Shown: positions 8,696 to 21,340, numbered from the stretch's first letter. The stretch is DNA of 64,000 bases from Youhaiella tibetensis (GCF_008000755.1 NZ_CP041690.1:2109260-2173259); one strand, 5' to 3'. Program-made: numbers and translations. Notes: generated by a model not told the origin, from the letters alone.

Positions 8696-9364
8696 ATGAG
8701 CGAACCACTGATGCTGCCGACCATTGTGCCGCTTGGCGACAGGGCGCTTCTGGTGCGGTTTGGAACGAACCTCGGCGAGCGCGCCAACCGTGCCGCCGTC
8801 GCCTTTGCGCGCCGGCTCGACGATGCGGCGCCCGAAGGGATCGAGGAAATCGACCCCAACCTCGTCTCGGTGCTGCTGCGCTACGACCCCGACAGGACCG
8901 ACCCCGCCCGGCTGGCGGGCGAGTTGCGGCTCATGTTGTCGCTCGCCGAGGAAGAGCCGGAGACACCCGGGCGCACCCATGCCATCGCGGTGCATTTTGG
9001 CGGCGAGGATGGCCCCGACCTCGATACGGCGGCCGAAGCGCTCGGCATGAGCCCGAGCCAGTTCGTTGCCGCGCACAACGCCGCTCCGCTCAGAGTGCTG
9101 ACCACCGGTTTCGCGCCGGGCTTCGTCTACTGCGGATTCCACCCCAAGACCCTCAACCTGCCGCGCCGCACGGATGTGCGTGGCCGCGTGCCCGCCGGCA
9201 CGGTGCTGTTCGCGGCGGGGCAGACGGCGATCACGGCGACGCCTATTCCCACCGGCTGGCACGTGATCGGGCGCACCGACTTCATCAACTTCGTACCGGA
9301 CCAGAGCCCACCCACGATATTGGCCGAAGGCGACCTGATCGCCTTTTCGGAGGCAGGGCGATGA
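8696..9364 (+). CDS. pxpB: 5-oxoprolinase subunit PxpB
   Basis: A 222-residue protein of the KipI/PxpB family. With PxpA and PxpC it forms the ATP-dependent 5-oxoprolinase that opens pyroglutamate to glutamate. Family landmarks are PLGDRALLVRFG at the N-terminus, VHFGGEDGPDL, the TGFAPGFVYCGFHPKTLNLPRR block and PTGWHVIGRTD. I chose the ATG at 8696, which has GAGGGA 6 bases upstream. Its stop overlaps the pxpC start (ATGA), and pxpC overlaps pxpA in the same way, so translation is probably coupled. The order pxpB-pxpC-pxpA is common in Proteobacteria. Confidence 0.93.
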   Translation: MSEPLMLPTIVPLGDRALLVRFGTNLGERANRAAVAFARRLDDAAPEGIEEIDPNLVSVLLRYDPDRTDPARLAGELRLMLSLAEEEPETPGRTHAIAVHFGGEDGPDLDTAAEALGMSPSQFVAAHNAAPLRVLTTGFAPGFVYCGFHPKTLNLPRRTDVRGRVPAGTVLFAAGQTAITATPIPTGWHVIGRTDFINFVPDQSPPTILAEGDLIAFSEAGR

Positions 9365-10260
9365 GCGGTGGGATCACGGTGCTGCGCGCCGGACCGCTGG
9401 CGACCATCCAGGATGCCGGCCGCTTCGGCATGCTCCGCTACGGCATTGCCGCGTCCGGTCCCATGGTCCGGAGCGCGTTCGCGGTAGCCGGTACCCTGCT
9501 TGGCGGCAGGGCGGGAGCGGCCATCGAGTTCACGCGGACCGGGCTCGACTTCCGGGCCGAAGGCGAAGTCGAGGCGGCGTTCAGTGGCGGCGCCTTCAAC
9601 CTTTCGGTCAACGGCGAAGCCAGGGACTGGAACAGCGCGCTGCAGCTGGCCGCGGGAGACCTGGTGCGCGTGGCGCCCGGGGTCTGGGGCAATTACGGCT
9701 ATGTCCGCTTCGGGCGCGAGATCGCCGTGCCGCTGCTGCTTGGATCGCGGGCAACCAACAGCACGGTCGGGCTCGGCGGCTTCGGTGGGCGCGCGCTGGT
9801 GACGGGCGACCGCGTGCCGTTCGGGGATGCGCCAGAGCAGGGTGGGGCCGAAGGCGGTGGGTCCGCCGCGCCCTCCGATGCGCCGGTGCGCGTCGTCTGG
9901 GGCCTGCACGCCGATCTCTTTCCCGGCGCGATGCGCCAGCTCTTCGTGGACAAGCCCTTCGAGATTTCGACGCGCCTCGACCGCATGGGCGTGCGGCTGG
10001 CGCGCGGCGAAACCTTCCCGCAGGCCGGTATTCTCTCGCTCGTTTCCGACGCGGTGGTGCCTGGCGATATCCAGATTCTCGGCGACGGCACGCCCATCGT
10101 GCTGATGCGCGACCACCAGCCTACCGGCGGCTATCCACGCATCGCCACGGTCATTTCCGCCGACCTCGACCGGTTCGCGCAGATGCGACCCGGGAGCCTG
10201 GTGCGGTTCGAGCCGGTAACGCTCACGCACGCGCTGGCCGCCGGGAGGGCAGCCAGATGA
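9361..10260 (+). CDS. pxpC: 5-oxoprolinase subunit PxpC
   Basis: A 299-residue KipA/PxpC (biotin-dependent carboxyltransferase-like) protein. Typical motifs are LRAGPLATIQDAGRFG at the N-terminus, LLLGSRATNSTVGLGGFGGR near the middle, and MRDHQPTGGYPRIATV near the C-terminus. It begins at the ATGA overlap with pxpB; the longer open frame upstream spans pxpB and the tRNA out of frame. A Gly/Pro-rich insert of about 20 residues (EQGGAEGGGSAAPSDAP) is a minor difference from the core family. Confidence 0.93.
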   Translation: MSGGITVLRAGPLATIQDAGRFGMLRYGIAASGPMVRSAFAVAGTLLGGRAGAAIEFTRTGLDFRAEGEVEAAFSGGAFNLSVNGEARDWNSALQLAAGDLVRVAPGVWGNYGYVRFGREIAVPLLLGSRATNSTVGLGGFGGRALVTGDRVPFGDAPEQGGAEGGGSAAPSDAPVRVVWGLHADLFPGAMRQLFVDKPFEISTRLDRMGVRLARGETFPQAGILSLVSDAVVPGDIQILGDGTPIVLMRDHQPTGGYPRIATVISADLDRFAQMRPGSLVRFEPVTLTHALAAGRAAR

Positions 10261-11006
10261 CGGTGATCGACCTCAACGCCGATCTCGGCGAGGGCATGGG
10301 GACGGACGAGGACCTGCTCCAGATCGTATCGAGCGCCTCTATCGCCTGCGGCGGCCATGCCGGCGACGCGCCGACGATCCGCCGCATTCTGCGTGCCTGC
10401 AAGCACCTGGGTGTCCGTCCCGGCGCCCATCCCGGCTATGCCGACAAGGTGCATTTCGGCCGCTTTCGCGTGGTGATGCCGCTCGAGCAGTTGCTGGGCC
10501 AGATCCGTTCCCAGCTCTTCCTCATCCGCTGGATCGCCGAGGAGGTCGGGGTCGATCTCCAATACGTCAAGCTCCACGGCGCCCTCGCCAACCAGACGGC
10601 CGAGGAACTGGCCTTCGCGGTGGGCATCTTCGCCACCATCCAGGCCATGGATCCGAGCCTTGCGATCCTTGCCCTCGATAACAGCCAGCAGGTGCGGGCC
10701 GCCCGCGCGGTTGGTATCCCGGTGATCCTCGAGGCTTATGCCGACCGCGCCTATACCCCTGAGGGCCTGCTGGTGCCGCGCAGCCAGGAGGGGGCGGTGA
10801 TCCATGATGTCGATGCGGTGATCGAACGCTGCGTCCGGCTGGCACGGGACGGAGAAATCGTGGCGATCGACGGCACCGTCTTGCGCTCGGCGGCGCGCTC
10901 GATCTGCCTCCACGGGGACACGCCGGGCGCCGTCGACCTGGCGCGCGAAGTGCGCGATGCGCTCGAGGGCGAAGGTATGACGATAGCGCCGGTCGGCCCT
11001 GCCTGA
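10257..11006 (+). CDS. pxpA: 5-oxoprolinase subunit PxpA (LamB/YcsF family)
   Basis: A 249-residue LamB/YcsF protein. The motif IDLNADLGEGMGTDEDLL opens the protein and ASIACGGHAGD follows, matching the metal-binding beta-strands of the family. VRPGAHPGYADKVHFGR and VKLHGALAN are also typical, and the C-terminus has ICLHGDTPGAVDLAR. Full length. It is the last gene of the pxpBCA operon; folD starts 66 bases later with its own ribosome site. Confidence 0.93.
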   Translation: MTVIDLNADLGEGMGTDEDLLQIVSSASIACGGHAGDAPTIRRILRACKHLGVRPGAHPGYADKVHFGRFRVVMPLEQLLGQIRSQLFLIRWIAEEVGVDLQYVKLHGALANQTAEELAFAVGIFATIQAMDPSLAILALDNSQQVRAARAVGIPVILEAYADRAYTPEGLLVPRSQEGAVIHDVDAVIERCVRLARDGEIVAIDGTVLRSAARSICLHGDTPGAVDLAREVRDALEGEGMTIAPVGPA

Positions 11007-11072
11007 CGGAGCGGTTGCACTCCTGACCGATCTGCTCCATTAGGAGGCGCAACAGAACCGGGGAGCGATGCG

Positions 11073-11975
11073 ATGACGGCAAAACTCATTGACGGAAAAG
11101 CCTTTGCAGAAGGTTTGCGCGCGCGCGTGGCGGGGCACGTCGAGCGGCTGAAAACCGAGCACGGCATCACGCCAGGTCTGGCCGTCGTCATCGTCGGGCA
11201 CGACCCCGCCAGCCAGGTCTATGTGACCAACAAGGCAAAGCAGACTGTCGAAGTCGGCATGGCTTCGTTCAAGTACGAATTGCCCGAGGATACGTCCGAG
11301 GCTGACGTACTGGCACTGGTCCATGAACTCAATGCACGGCCGGACGTGCACGGCATCCTGGTGCAGAACCCGCTGCCGCCCCAGATCGACCCGCTCAAGG
11401 TGATCGAAGCCATCTCGCCGGCCAAGGACGTGGATTGCTTCACCCCCGACAGCGTCGGCCGCGCCGTGATCGGGCTGCCCGGCCCGCGCTCGTGCACGCC
11501 CCTGGGCTGTCTGATGCTGCTGCGCGACACCCTGGGGTCCCTCTCCGGGCTCAACGCGGTGATCATCGGGCGCTCCAACCTTGTGGGCAAGCCCATGGCG
11601 CAATTGCTGCTGCATGAGAACTGCACGGTCACAATCGCCCATTCGCGCACGAAAGACCTGCCGTCCGTGGTTCGCCAGGCCGACATCGTGATCGCGGCGG
11701 TCGGACGCCCGAACATGGTCAAGGCGGACTGGCTCAAGCCGGGCGCCACGGTGATCGACGTAGGCATCAATCGCGTACCGGCCCCCGACAAGGGCGAAGG
11801 CAAGACGCGGCTGGTGGGCGATGTCGATTTCGCGGCGGCCAAGGACGTTGCCGGCGCCATCACGCCCGTGCCGGGCGGGGTCGGGCCGATGACGATTGCA
11901 TGCCTTCTGGCGAACACCGTAACGACCGCGTCACTTATCAATCGTCTGTTACCCCCCAGGGACCTCACCGCTTAA
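11073..11975 (+). CDS. folD: methylenetetrahydrofolate dehydrogenase/cyclohydrolase FolD
   Basis: A 300-residue bifunctional enzyme interconverting 5,10-methylene- and 10-formyl-tetrahydrofolate with NADP. Active-site features are the YVTNK Tyr-Lys pair near residue 50, [34 protein letters not shown] and the nucleotide-binding [17 protein letters not shown] block. The conserved [19 protein letters not shown] closes it. Length is normal. It is followed by a short terminator hairpin. One-carbon supply is functionally linked to metH, although that gene is on the other strand and not cotranscribed. Confidence 0.96.
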   Translation: MTAKLIDGKAFAEGLRARVAGHVERLKTEHGITPGLAVVIVGHDPASQVYVTNKAKQTVEVGMASFKYELPEDTSEADVLALVHELNARPDVHGILVQNPLPPQIDPLKVIEAISPAKDVDCFTPDSVGRAVIGLPGPRSCTPLGCLMLLRDTLGSLSGLNAVIIGRSNLVGKPMAQLLLHENCTVTIAHSRTKDLPSVVRQADIVIAAVGRPNMVKADWLKPGATVIDVGINRVPAPDKGEGKTRLVGDVDFAAAKDVAGAITPVPGGVGPMTIACLLANTVTTASLINRLLPPRDLTA

Positions 11976-12009
11976 TTCAGTGCTTGGGAACCATTGGTTT
12001 GGTAAGAAC

Positions 12010-12029
12010 GGAGCCGGAGGGCTCCTTTT
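12010..12029 (+). terminator. rho-independent terminator after folD
   Basis: The stem GGAGCC, loop GGAG and stem GGCTCC are followed directly by TTTT, 35 bases after the folD stop. The start of the next gene lies only about 8 bases beyond the T tract. That gene would then need a promoter inside or upstream of the hairpin, or readthrough. Confidence 0.65.
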
Positions 12030-12037
12030 GCGAGATT

Positions 12038-12652
12038 TTGAGATTGGTTTGGAAATTTGCTGCGGCCCTCGGCGCCGCGATGACAGTCGGCCTCGGTGGC
12101 CCCGCTATTGCAGGTGATACCGTCGGTTCGATCAACCCATTGGACGATAACGCTGTTTTCGTCTTCGGCGGTCGGTATTATGAAGAGACTTTCTTCACCG
12201 GTGCGCGCCCCTGGGGCGTGAACTACGAGAACAATTACGTTCTCGGTGGCGGCTATCAGCATTTCTGGCTCACCCATCCGACCGGCCTGCGAATCGGTGG
12301 CGAGGTCGGCGCGGCCATCCGTGGCGGCGACAGTTTTTCGGCCGAGGCCTGGGCGGGCGTCGTTGCCCGCTATGACGGCCTCGTGATTGGCGATACTGTA
12401 CGCATCTCGCCCGCCGTGACTTTCGGCCTGACCGCCGAGACGGCGCCGGTGGGTATCGAGGCGCTCAATCGTGGGGACGGCGACTCGACGTTGTTGTTCT
12501 ATATTGGTCCCGAGATCAACGTGTCGCTGGTCGACCATCCCGACACCGAGGTCTTCTGGCGAATTCACCACCGGTCCGGCGCCTGGGGTACACTGGGCAA
12601 CATGGCCGATGGTGCCAACGCGACCTCTTTCGGGGTACGCTGGAAGTTCTAG
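12038..12652 (+). CDS. outer-membrane beta-barrel protein, PagL-like (copy 1)
   Basis: A predicted 204-residue outer-membrane barrel. No ATG fits, but a TTG at 12038 gives a good signal peptide (MRLVWKFAAALGAAMTVG, cleavage near AIAG), so I chose it; no strong ribosome site is visible. The mature part has FVFGGRYYEETFF, ENNYVLGGGYQHFW and alternating aromatic strands, and it ends WKF, a barrel-assembly C-terminus. Near the end, FWRIHHRSGAWGTLGN contains an H-x-S motif like the catalytic His/Ser of PagL-type lipid A 3-O-deacylases (acyloxyacyl hydrolases). That activity is an inference. The next gene is a close paralogue. Confidence 0.6.
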   Translation: MRLVWKFAAALGAAMTVGLGGPAIAGDTVGSINPLDDNAVFVFGGRYYEETFFTGARPWGVNYENNYVLGGGYQHFWLTHPTGLRIGGEVGAAIRGGDSFSAEAWAGVVARYDGLVIGDTVRISPAVTFGLTAETAPVGIEALNRGDGDSTLLFYIGPEINVSLVDHPDTEVFWRIHHRSGAWGTLGNMADGANATSFGVRWKF

Positions 12653-12661
12653 TGCGTCTGT

Positions 12662-12680
12662 CCGCCCCCGGAAGGGGCGG
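12662..12680. other. GC-rich perfect hairpin between the two barrel genes
   Basis: CCGCCCC, a five-base loop and GGGGCGG form a seven-pair hairpin 10 bases after the stop of barrel copy 1. No T tract follows, so it may stabilise the upstream transcript or attenuate rather than terminate. Confidence 0.4.
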
Positions 12681-12742
12681 GCGTGTGGTTCGTCCGTAAG
12701 GGCTCGGGCGGCGTGTCCACTCAACAACCGGAGTGGTGGTGC

Positions 12743-13366
12743 ATGGGTTTTAGAGGTTGGGCGACGAGGGCATTCGTCGCGCTGTTGGGTGTGATGTCCC
12801 TGACCGGCGCCGGTCTGGGCCAATCGGTGCGCGACACCGACCCGACGAGCCTGCAGACAGTCTTCGTCTTCGGCGGGCGCTACTACAGCGAGTACATCGA
12901 GAACGGTCTGAACCCGTTCAAGCCAGCCTACGAGAACAACTATTTCGTCGGCGCCGGCTATCAGCGCTTCCTGCCGGGCGACTGGCACCAGTGGCGGCTC
13001 GGCCTCGAAGTCGGGCTGGCGGCGCGGTTCGGCGACACGACATCGGCCGAGATGTGGGCCGGTGGCGTCGCCCGGTTCGACGGCATCGTGCTGGGCAATG
13101 TGCGAATCTCGCCCGCGATCACCCTCGGCATTTCGGCCGAGAGCGGACCGGTGGGCGTCGAAACGGTCCATGCCCAGGAAGTGCCGGGCGGCGGCGATCC
13201 GGCGCTGCTCTTCTACATGGGCCCCGAGATCAACCTCTCCTGGGCCGACAATCCCGACCTCGAGGTGTTCTGGCGCATACAGCACCGTTCGGGCGCCTGG
13301 AATACGCTGGGCAACATGCGCGATGGCGCCAACGCCACCGCCGTCGGCATGCGCTGGAAGTTCTAG
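12743..13366 (+). CDS. outer-membrane beta-barrel protein, PagL-like (copy 2)
   Basis: A 207-residue paralogue of the preceding gene. The ATG at 12743 has GGAG 9 bases upstream and gives a signal peptide (MGFRGWATRAFVALLGVMSL). It shares FVFGGRYY, YENNYFVGAGYQRF, AEMWAGGVARFDG, SAESGPVGVE, FYMGPEINLSW and FWRIQHRSGAWNTLGN with copy 1 and ends in RWKF. The H-x-S motif is conserved in both, which argues for function rather than drift. Its TAG stop overlaps the stop of the convergent CobW-like gene in the four bases CTAG. Lipid A deacylation is possible but unproven. Confidence 0.68.
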   Translation: MGFRGWATRAFVALLGVMSLTGAGLGQSVRDTDPTSLQTVFVFGGRYYSEYIENGLNPFKPAYENNYFVGAGYQRFLPGDWHQWRLGLEVGLAARFGDTTSAEMWAGGVARFDGIVLGNVRISPAITLGISAESGPVGVETVHAQEVPGGGDPALLFYMGPEINLSWADNPDLEVFWRIQHRSGAWNTLGNMRDGANATAVGMRWKF

Positions 13367-13722
13367 GCCAGGTGAAAACTGCGCGCCACCGTGTGGTCGC
13401 GCAGCCCGAAGGCCGGTTGCCGGCCCGGTATGAGCCGGTCGGCGATTGCCTGGGGTGAAGCGTGCCCGCGGGCATCGACCACTACCGTCTCGAAGGGCGG
13501 CACCAGGCCCAGCCGGGCCTTTTCCAGCAACTCGAAGAGCGCCACCCGGACATCGCCGCTCGCGGCGCAGGCAGGACACTCGGTACCCGGCGCGTGGGCA
13601 TGCTCGCTCGACGTCACGCGCACGACCGCAATGCCCGCTTCCTCAGGCAAAGGCGCATCCGCCCCGGTGACGATGGTCACCGGGATGGAACGGACCGACC
13701 TTGCGAACGGGGCGGCGCTCAT
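13363..13722 (-). CDS. small degenerate CobW/COG0523-like protein
   Basis: A 119-residue protein starting at the ATG at 13722 (MSAAPFARSVRSIPVTIVTG), two bases after the metH stop, so almost certainly cotranscribed with metH. It resembles the N-terminal G domain of COG0523 (CobW/ZNG, G3E) proteins. IPVTIVTG matches the strand before the P-loop, but the P-loop itself (GxxxxGKT) is replaced by ADAPLPEE. ECPACAASGDVRVALFELLEKA corresponds to the GCxCC region, with the CxCC metal motif reduced to CPAC. FETVVVDARGHASPQAIADRLI matches the Walker B region (normally VVIETTGLADP). The C-terminal domain is absent. It could be a non-GTPase metallochaperone remnant or an accessory to MetH. Confidence 0.55.
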   Translation of the reverse strand: MSAAPFARSVRSIPVTIVTGADAPLPEEAGIAVVRVTSSEHAHAPGTECPACAASGDVRVALFELLEKARLGLVPPFETVVVDARGHASPQAIADRLIPGRQPAFGLRDHTVARSFHLA

Positions 13723-13724
13723 GG

Positions 13725-17480
<3,756 letters not shown>

Positions 17481-17534
17481 GGCAAAACTACCGCTTGGCC
17501 CAACTCCTGGGAGGAGGTCGGGGCGCGAACAGGG

Positions 17535-17554
17535 ATATAAAGATTTCTTTATAT
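17535..17554. promoter_or_regulatory. palindromic operator upstream of metH (SahR-like site)
   Basis: Two arms, ATATAAAGAT and TTCTTTATAT, form a palindrome with nine of ten matching pairs, in an AT-rich island 55-74 bases before the metH start. From memory, ArsR-family regulators that sense S-adenosylhomocysteine (SahR type) use AT-rich palindromes of this kind before methionine-cycle genes in alphaproteobacteria. The assignment to SahR is an inference; no such regulator gene is in the window. Confidence 0.55.
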
Positions 17555-17596
17555 GATTGCCCCGGATGAGGCAAGCAACCCCTCGCGCCCGTTCCT

Positions 17597-18223
17597 TCAG
17601 GCGAGGCCGGCGAACGGCGCTCGCCAGGCGTCGATCGCCCAGAGGCGGTCGTGCCAGGCCTTTACATTGAGGAACTCGTCCAGAGGAAGCTGCGCGCGCT
17701 CGGCAAAGGGCAGGGCGCTTGCCACGCGGAAATCCGCGTAAGTGAGCCGGTCGCCGACAAGCCACTCCCGGTCGCGCAGCGTCTCGTCGAGAATGCCCGC
17801 AAAACGCCGGAAGTCGTGCCCGGTCGATTCCAGCAGGCGCGTGTCGGGGTCGCGGCCCATGAACTGGGGCACGATGATGTTCTCGAAGTAGAACGTGCTG
17901 CCCGCCAGGGTGAAGTGATGGGCGCTCCAGCTGATCCAGCGCAGCATTTCCTCGTGACGCTCGACCGGCCAGAAGGACCCGCCGGCATTGTTGGAAAGCC
18001 GGAAGGCGATGGCATCGGTCTCCCAAAGCGGTTCGCGTCCATCTTCGACCAGGACCGGTGCGAACGAGTTCGGGTTGAGTTCGATGATTTCGGCGCGATC
18101 GGTGCCCATCGGATCGACTCTTCTGAACGTCACCGGCGCATCAAGATGGCGCGCGACGGCGACCGCCACGCGGGGATTGAGATTGTGGGTGTAGTAAAGT
18201 GTGCCTGCGGAATTTGCGCTCAC
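17597..18223 (-). CDS. glutathione S-transferase family protein
   Basis: A 208-residue cytosolic GST. The thioredoxin-like N-terminal domain shows [25 protein letters not shown] (the cis-Pro strand), and [14 protein letters not shown] (the glutathione Glu-Thr/Ser contact). The all-helical C-terminal domain has [31 protein letters not shown] start at 18223 has GGAGGA 5 bases upstream; no better ATG is present. It lies between the ROK-operon ATPase gene (95 bases upstream) and metH. Its own substrate is unknown. Confidence 0.85.
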   Translation of the reverse strand: MSANSAGTLYYTHNLNPRVAVAVARHLDAPVTFRRVDPMGTDRAEIIELNPNSFAPVLVEDGREPLWETDAIAFRLSNNAGGSFWPVERHEEMLRWISWSAHHFTLAGSTFYFENIIVPQFMGRDPDTRLLESTGHDFRRFAGILDETLRDREWLVGDRLTYADFRVASALPFAERAQLPLDEFLNVKAWHDRLWAIDAWRAPFAGLA

Positions 18224-18318
18224 GTCTTCCTCCGTCCTGCCGTTGTTTCAGGTTTGCGGAGATTGGTCGATCCGCGCGTGCGCAGATCGACAGTGGCGGC
18301 AAAAAAAGTCTGCGGCGT

Positions 18319-19065
18319 CTAGTTGACGCCGGTGATCATGGCAATGATCTCGTTCTTGTCGGTCCTGGCGGTTTCCCGGATGCCGATCTGCTTGCCGCGG
18401 CGCAGTACGCAGATGCGGTCGGAAAGCCGGAACACCTGGTCGAGGCTGTGGCTGATGATCAGCACACCGATATTGCGGGCCTTGAGGGACTCGACGATCT
18501 TTTCGACCTTGGCGGTCTCGGCGACGCCGAGGGCCGCCGTGGGCTCATCAAGAAGGATGAGCTTGCTGGCCCAGCGCGTGGCGCGCGCAATGGCAACACC
18601 CTGCCGCTGGCCGCCCGACAGGTCACGGATCGTGGCATGTGGCGAAGGGATGCGCACGTCCAGTTCGTCGACGAGCTTCTGCGTCTCGTCGATCATGGTG
18701 CGGCGGTCGAGAAGGCCCAGCGGTCCCTTGGTCAATTCGCGCCCGAGGAACATGTTCATGTAGACCGACTGCTGATCGGCGAGGGCGAGGTCCTGGTAGA
18801 CCACCTCGATCCCGTGGCTGCGCGCCATGGTGGCGCTGCTCATCGATACGGTCTGATCCTCGATCGTAATGGTACCGGAGGTGGGAGAGTGCACCCCCGA
18901 GATGATCTTGATCAGCGTCGACTTGCCCGCGCCGTTATCGCCGACAAGCGCCACGATCTCGCCGGGATGGACGTCGAGGGAAAAGTCCTCGATGGCGACG
19001 ACACCACCGAAGGCCTTGCGGATGTTGCTCAGTTGAAGCACGGGGGCGGAAGTCTGTTCTGCCAT
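18319..19065 (-). CDS. ribose/fructose-type ABC importer ATP-binding protein
   Basis: A 248-residue single-domain ATPase of the carbohydrate-uptake-2 type (like FrcA, one ATPase domain rather than the RbsA tandem). Walker A is GDNGAGKSTLIKIISG, the signature is LSGGQRQGVAIARA and Walker B is KLILLDEPTAALG. I chose the ATG at 19065 with AGGAG 8 bases upstream; a GTG three codons earlier overlaps that ribosome site. It is the last gene of the ROK-linked operon. The single-domain form presumably works as a homodimer with the permease at 20291-21292. Confidence 0.9.
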   Translation of the reverse strand: MAEQTSAPVLQLSNIRKAFGGVVAIEDFSLDVHPGEIVALVGDNGAGKSTLIKIISGVHSPTSGTITIEDQTVSMSSATMARSHGIEVVYQDLALADQQSVYMNMFLGRELTKGPLGLLDRRTMIDETQKLVDELDVRIPSPHATIRDLSGGQRQGVAIARATRWASKLILLDEPTAALGVAETAKVEKIVESLKARNIGVLIISHSLDQVFRLSDRICVLRRGKQIGIRETARTDKNEIIAMITGVN

Positions 19066-19076
19066 TTCATCCACTC

Positions 19077-20276
19077 CTAGACCGGCCAGCTTTCGGGTTC
19101 GCCGAACCCGTTCTCGATGCTCTCGACCTTGGGCTCGCCCTTCGAGATGCCCGAGACGCCCACCACGTAGGCGCGGGTGACGAAGGCCTGGCCGCGGAAA
19201 CCGAACACGGCCGTGTCGCCGACCTTCGGCTTGCGCGGTCCTTCCGCGTCGATCATCGCGTAGTAGTCGATCGCAGAAGGCGGCGGGATTTCAACGCTCA
19301 GCAGCGCCGAGGCCGCAGTCGTCGGCTCGTCGGAGACGATGGCCTTGACGTCGTAGTCGGGGAAGATCGGGTCGATGTAGAAGCCGCCGCCGAAGCAATA
19401 GGCCTTGCCGCCCGAAAGATGCGACACCTCCGTGAGGTAGAGCACCGCCGGCAACTCGGGCAGGTCTTCCATGACGTGCAGCGCCGTGGTGCCGTGCAGG
19501 CCATTACCCGGCTCGCATTGGGTGGCTCCAGCCTCTGCGAGGCCGGCAAGAAGAACCGAGGACGTGGTGCCTGGCGCGTTGACTTCAATGTCGGAGCGGC
19601 CGGCCTTGCGCAGGGCGTCGCGCGCCCTGGTCAAGGTTGCCAGGTTCGGCGTCGGCTTGACCTTGCGCGACGCGTGGTCGAACAGCAGCGCGGGGAAGGT
19701 GGTGATGCCGGCAAATCGACCACCTTCGACGGCATCGAGAGCCTCGGCCACGGCCACGACGTCGGAGGCGTCGAAGCCACCCTCGTGGCCGCGGTAGAAG
19801 GTGTCGCCCTCTGCCTTGATGCGGGCAAGGAGGTTCTGGACGTAGCCGGCCGCCTTGGCTCCGGCGCCGGCCTCGACAGCCTTGGACTGGTTGAAGACGG
19901 TCCAGTAGTCGGGCCGGAACCGGGCGGCGGCGGCGTTGGATTCGTGGCGCGGAACCTGGGTCAGGTGCCCGAGGTGGCCGACCTTGAGCCCGGCATTATG
20001 GGTCGCACGAGCGCAGGCCATGTCGACCGCCACGGAACGATCGATTCCGCCGCGCATGACGGCTTTGGAGAACGAACTGGCGCGGCCGACCTGCTTGGTC
20101 ATGGCGAAAATCTTGAGGCCCTGCTTGTCGGCCTCCTGCTTGAGGACGCGTGCATTGGCTTCCACGGCATCGAGGTCGAGCACGTAGGCGTTGGCGGGGA
20201 TGCGCCCCTCGCGGTGGAGCGCCATGGCCGCTTCCACAAAACCCGGATTGCGGCGGCGAAGAACTTCAAGAAACAT
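19077..20276 (-). CDS. YhfX-like PLP-dependent enzyme (alanine-racemase fold)
   Basis: A 399-residue protein of the YhfX family (alanine racemase N-terminal barrel, fold type III). ANAYVLDLDAVEANARVLK is followed by KIFAMTKQVGR, where Lys61 is the likely PLP Schiff-base residue. A cofactor phosphate-type region is seen around PGTTSSVLLAGLAEAG, and the C-terminal part (KVGDTAVFGFRGQAFVTRAYV) forms the small beta domain. Related enzymes racemise amino acids such as ornithine or lysine; the substrate here is unknown. I chose the ATG at 20276, because residues upstream overlap the permease gene out of frame. It sits inside an ABC transporter operon between permease and ATPase, which ties it to the imported compound. 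Confidence 0.8.
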   Translation of the reverse strand: MFLEVLRRRNPGFVEAAMALHREGRIPANAYVLDLDAVEANARVLKQEADKQGLKIFAMTKQVGRASSFSKAVMRGGIDRSVAVDMACARATHNAGLKVGHLGHLTQVPRHESNAAAARFRPDYWTVFNQSKAVEAGAGAKAAGYVQNLLARIKAEGDTFYRGHEGGFDASDVVAVAEALDAVEGGRFAGITTFPALLFDHASRKVKPTPNLATLTRARDALRKAGRSDIEVNAPGTTSSVLLAGLAEAGATQCEPGNGLHGTTALHVMEDLPELPAVLYLTEVSHLSGGKAYCFGGGFYIDPIFPDYDVKAIVSDEPTTAASALLSVEIPPPSAIDYYAMIDAEGPRKPKVGDTAVFGFRGQAFVTRAYVVGVSGISKGEPKVESIENGFGEPESWPV

Positions 20277-20290
20277 GATTGCGACCCCTG

Positions 20291-21292
20291 TCAGCGGGTT
20301 TTTTCGCGCAGCGAGACTGCCACGGCGACGAGGATGATGAGGCCTCGCACGATCATCTGATCGGAGACCGACAGGCCCATCAGGATGAGGCCGTTGTTGA
20401 GCATGCCCATCATGAGCGAGCCAACGAGCGCACCCACGACCGAACCCTTGCCGCCGTTGAGCGCCGTGCCGCCCACGATGACGGCAGCGATGACCGTCAT
20501 CAGGTCGGTTTCGCCCAGCGTGTACTTTGCCGCCTGGAGGCGACCGGCATAGAGCAGGCCCGCAAGGGCGGCGAGGCCGCCGCTGACCATGAGCACGGTG
20601 AGGCGCACGCGCGGCACCTTGATGCCCGAGACGAGCGCGGCGCGGGGATTGTCGCCGGTGGCGAGGACATGCGCGCCGAACCTGGTCTGACGGAAGATGA
20701 TGTGGCCGGCGATGACGGCGATGACCGTCCACCAGATGAGCGATGGGATGCCGAGGAGTGAACCCGACCCGAAGAAGCCCGTGAAGGTGGAATCGGTGAC
20801 CGGGATGGAGCGCAGGTTCGTCAGCGAGCGCGCGACACCGGCGAAAAGCCCCATCGTGGCAAGGGTGACGAGAAACGAGGGCAGGCGGAGATAGGCGACA
20901 AGCACGCCGTTGATGAAGCCGATGAGAAGGCCCGCGCCGAGACCGGCGAGGATGCCGGCAAACATGCCCAGGCTCCCCATGGTCACCGCCGCCACGAGCG
21001 CCGAGACTGCGACGGTCGAACCGATGGAAAGATCGATTTCGCCGGCCGACAGCACGAAGACGAGGCCAATGGCCATGATGGTGGCCGGGGCCGTCTGCAG
21101 GACGATGTTGGAAAGGTTCCGCGTCGTCAGGAAGCCGCTATCGCGCAGGACGATGGCGAAGAACAGGAAGATGGCCAGAAAGCCGACATAGACGACGTAT
21201 TGCTGGATATCGATCCGCCCGAGCGCGGCCCTGAAGCCGCCGGCCGGTGTCAGCCCGGCGGTCGCGGCGCCGGTAGTCCTGGGTGCTGTCAT
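20291..21292 (-). CDS. ribose-type ABC importer permease
   Basis: A 333-residue permease of the RbsC/FrcC type with about ten hydrophobic segments. Characteristic features are VFVLSAGEIDLSIGSTVAVSALVAA, GLLIGFINGVLVAYLRLPSFLVTLATM and IVGGTALNGGKGSVVGALVG. The ATG at 21292 has GGAGG 8 bases upstream, better than the GTG two codons before it. It is the membrane subunit for the binding protein immediately upstream. Confidence 0.92.
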   Translation of the reverse strand: MTAPRTTGAATAGLTPAGGFRAALGRIDIQQYVVYVGFLAIFLFFAIVLRDSGFLTTRNLSNIVLQTAPATIMAIGLVFVLSAGEIDLSIGSTVAVSALVAAVTMGSLGMFAGILAGLGAGLLIGFINGVLVAYLRLPSFLVTLATMGLFAGVARSLTNLRSIPVTDSTFTGFFGSGSLLGIPSLIWWTVIAVIAGHIIFRQTRFGAHVLATGDNPRAALVSGIKVPRVRLTVLMVSGGLAALAGLLYAGRLQAAKYTLGETDLMTVIAAVIVGGTALNGGKGSVVGALVGSLMMGMLNNGLILMGLSVSDQMIVRGLIILVAVAVSLREKTR

Positions 21293-21340
21293 TGACACAT
21301 CCTCCGTAGAGGGGCGGAGCCGAAGCCCCGCCCGAGCGCC

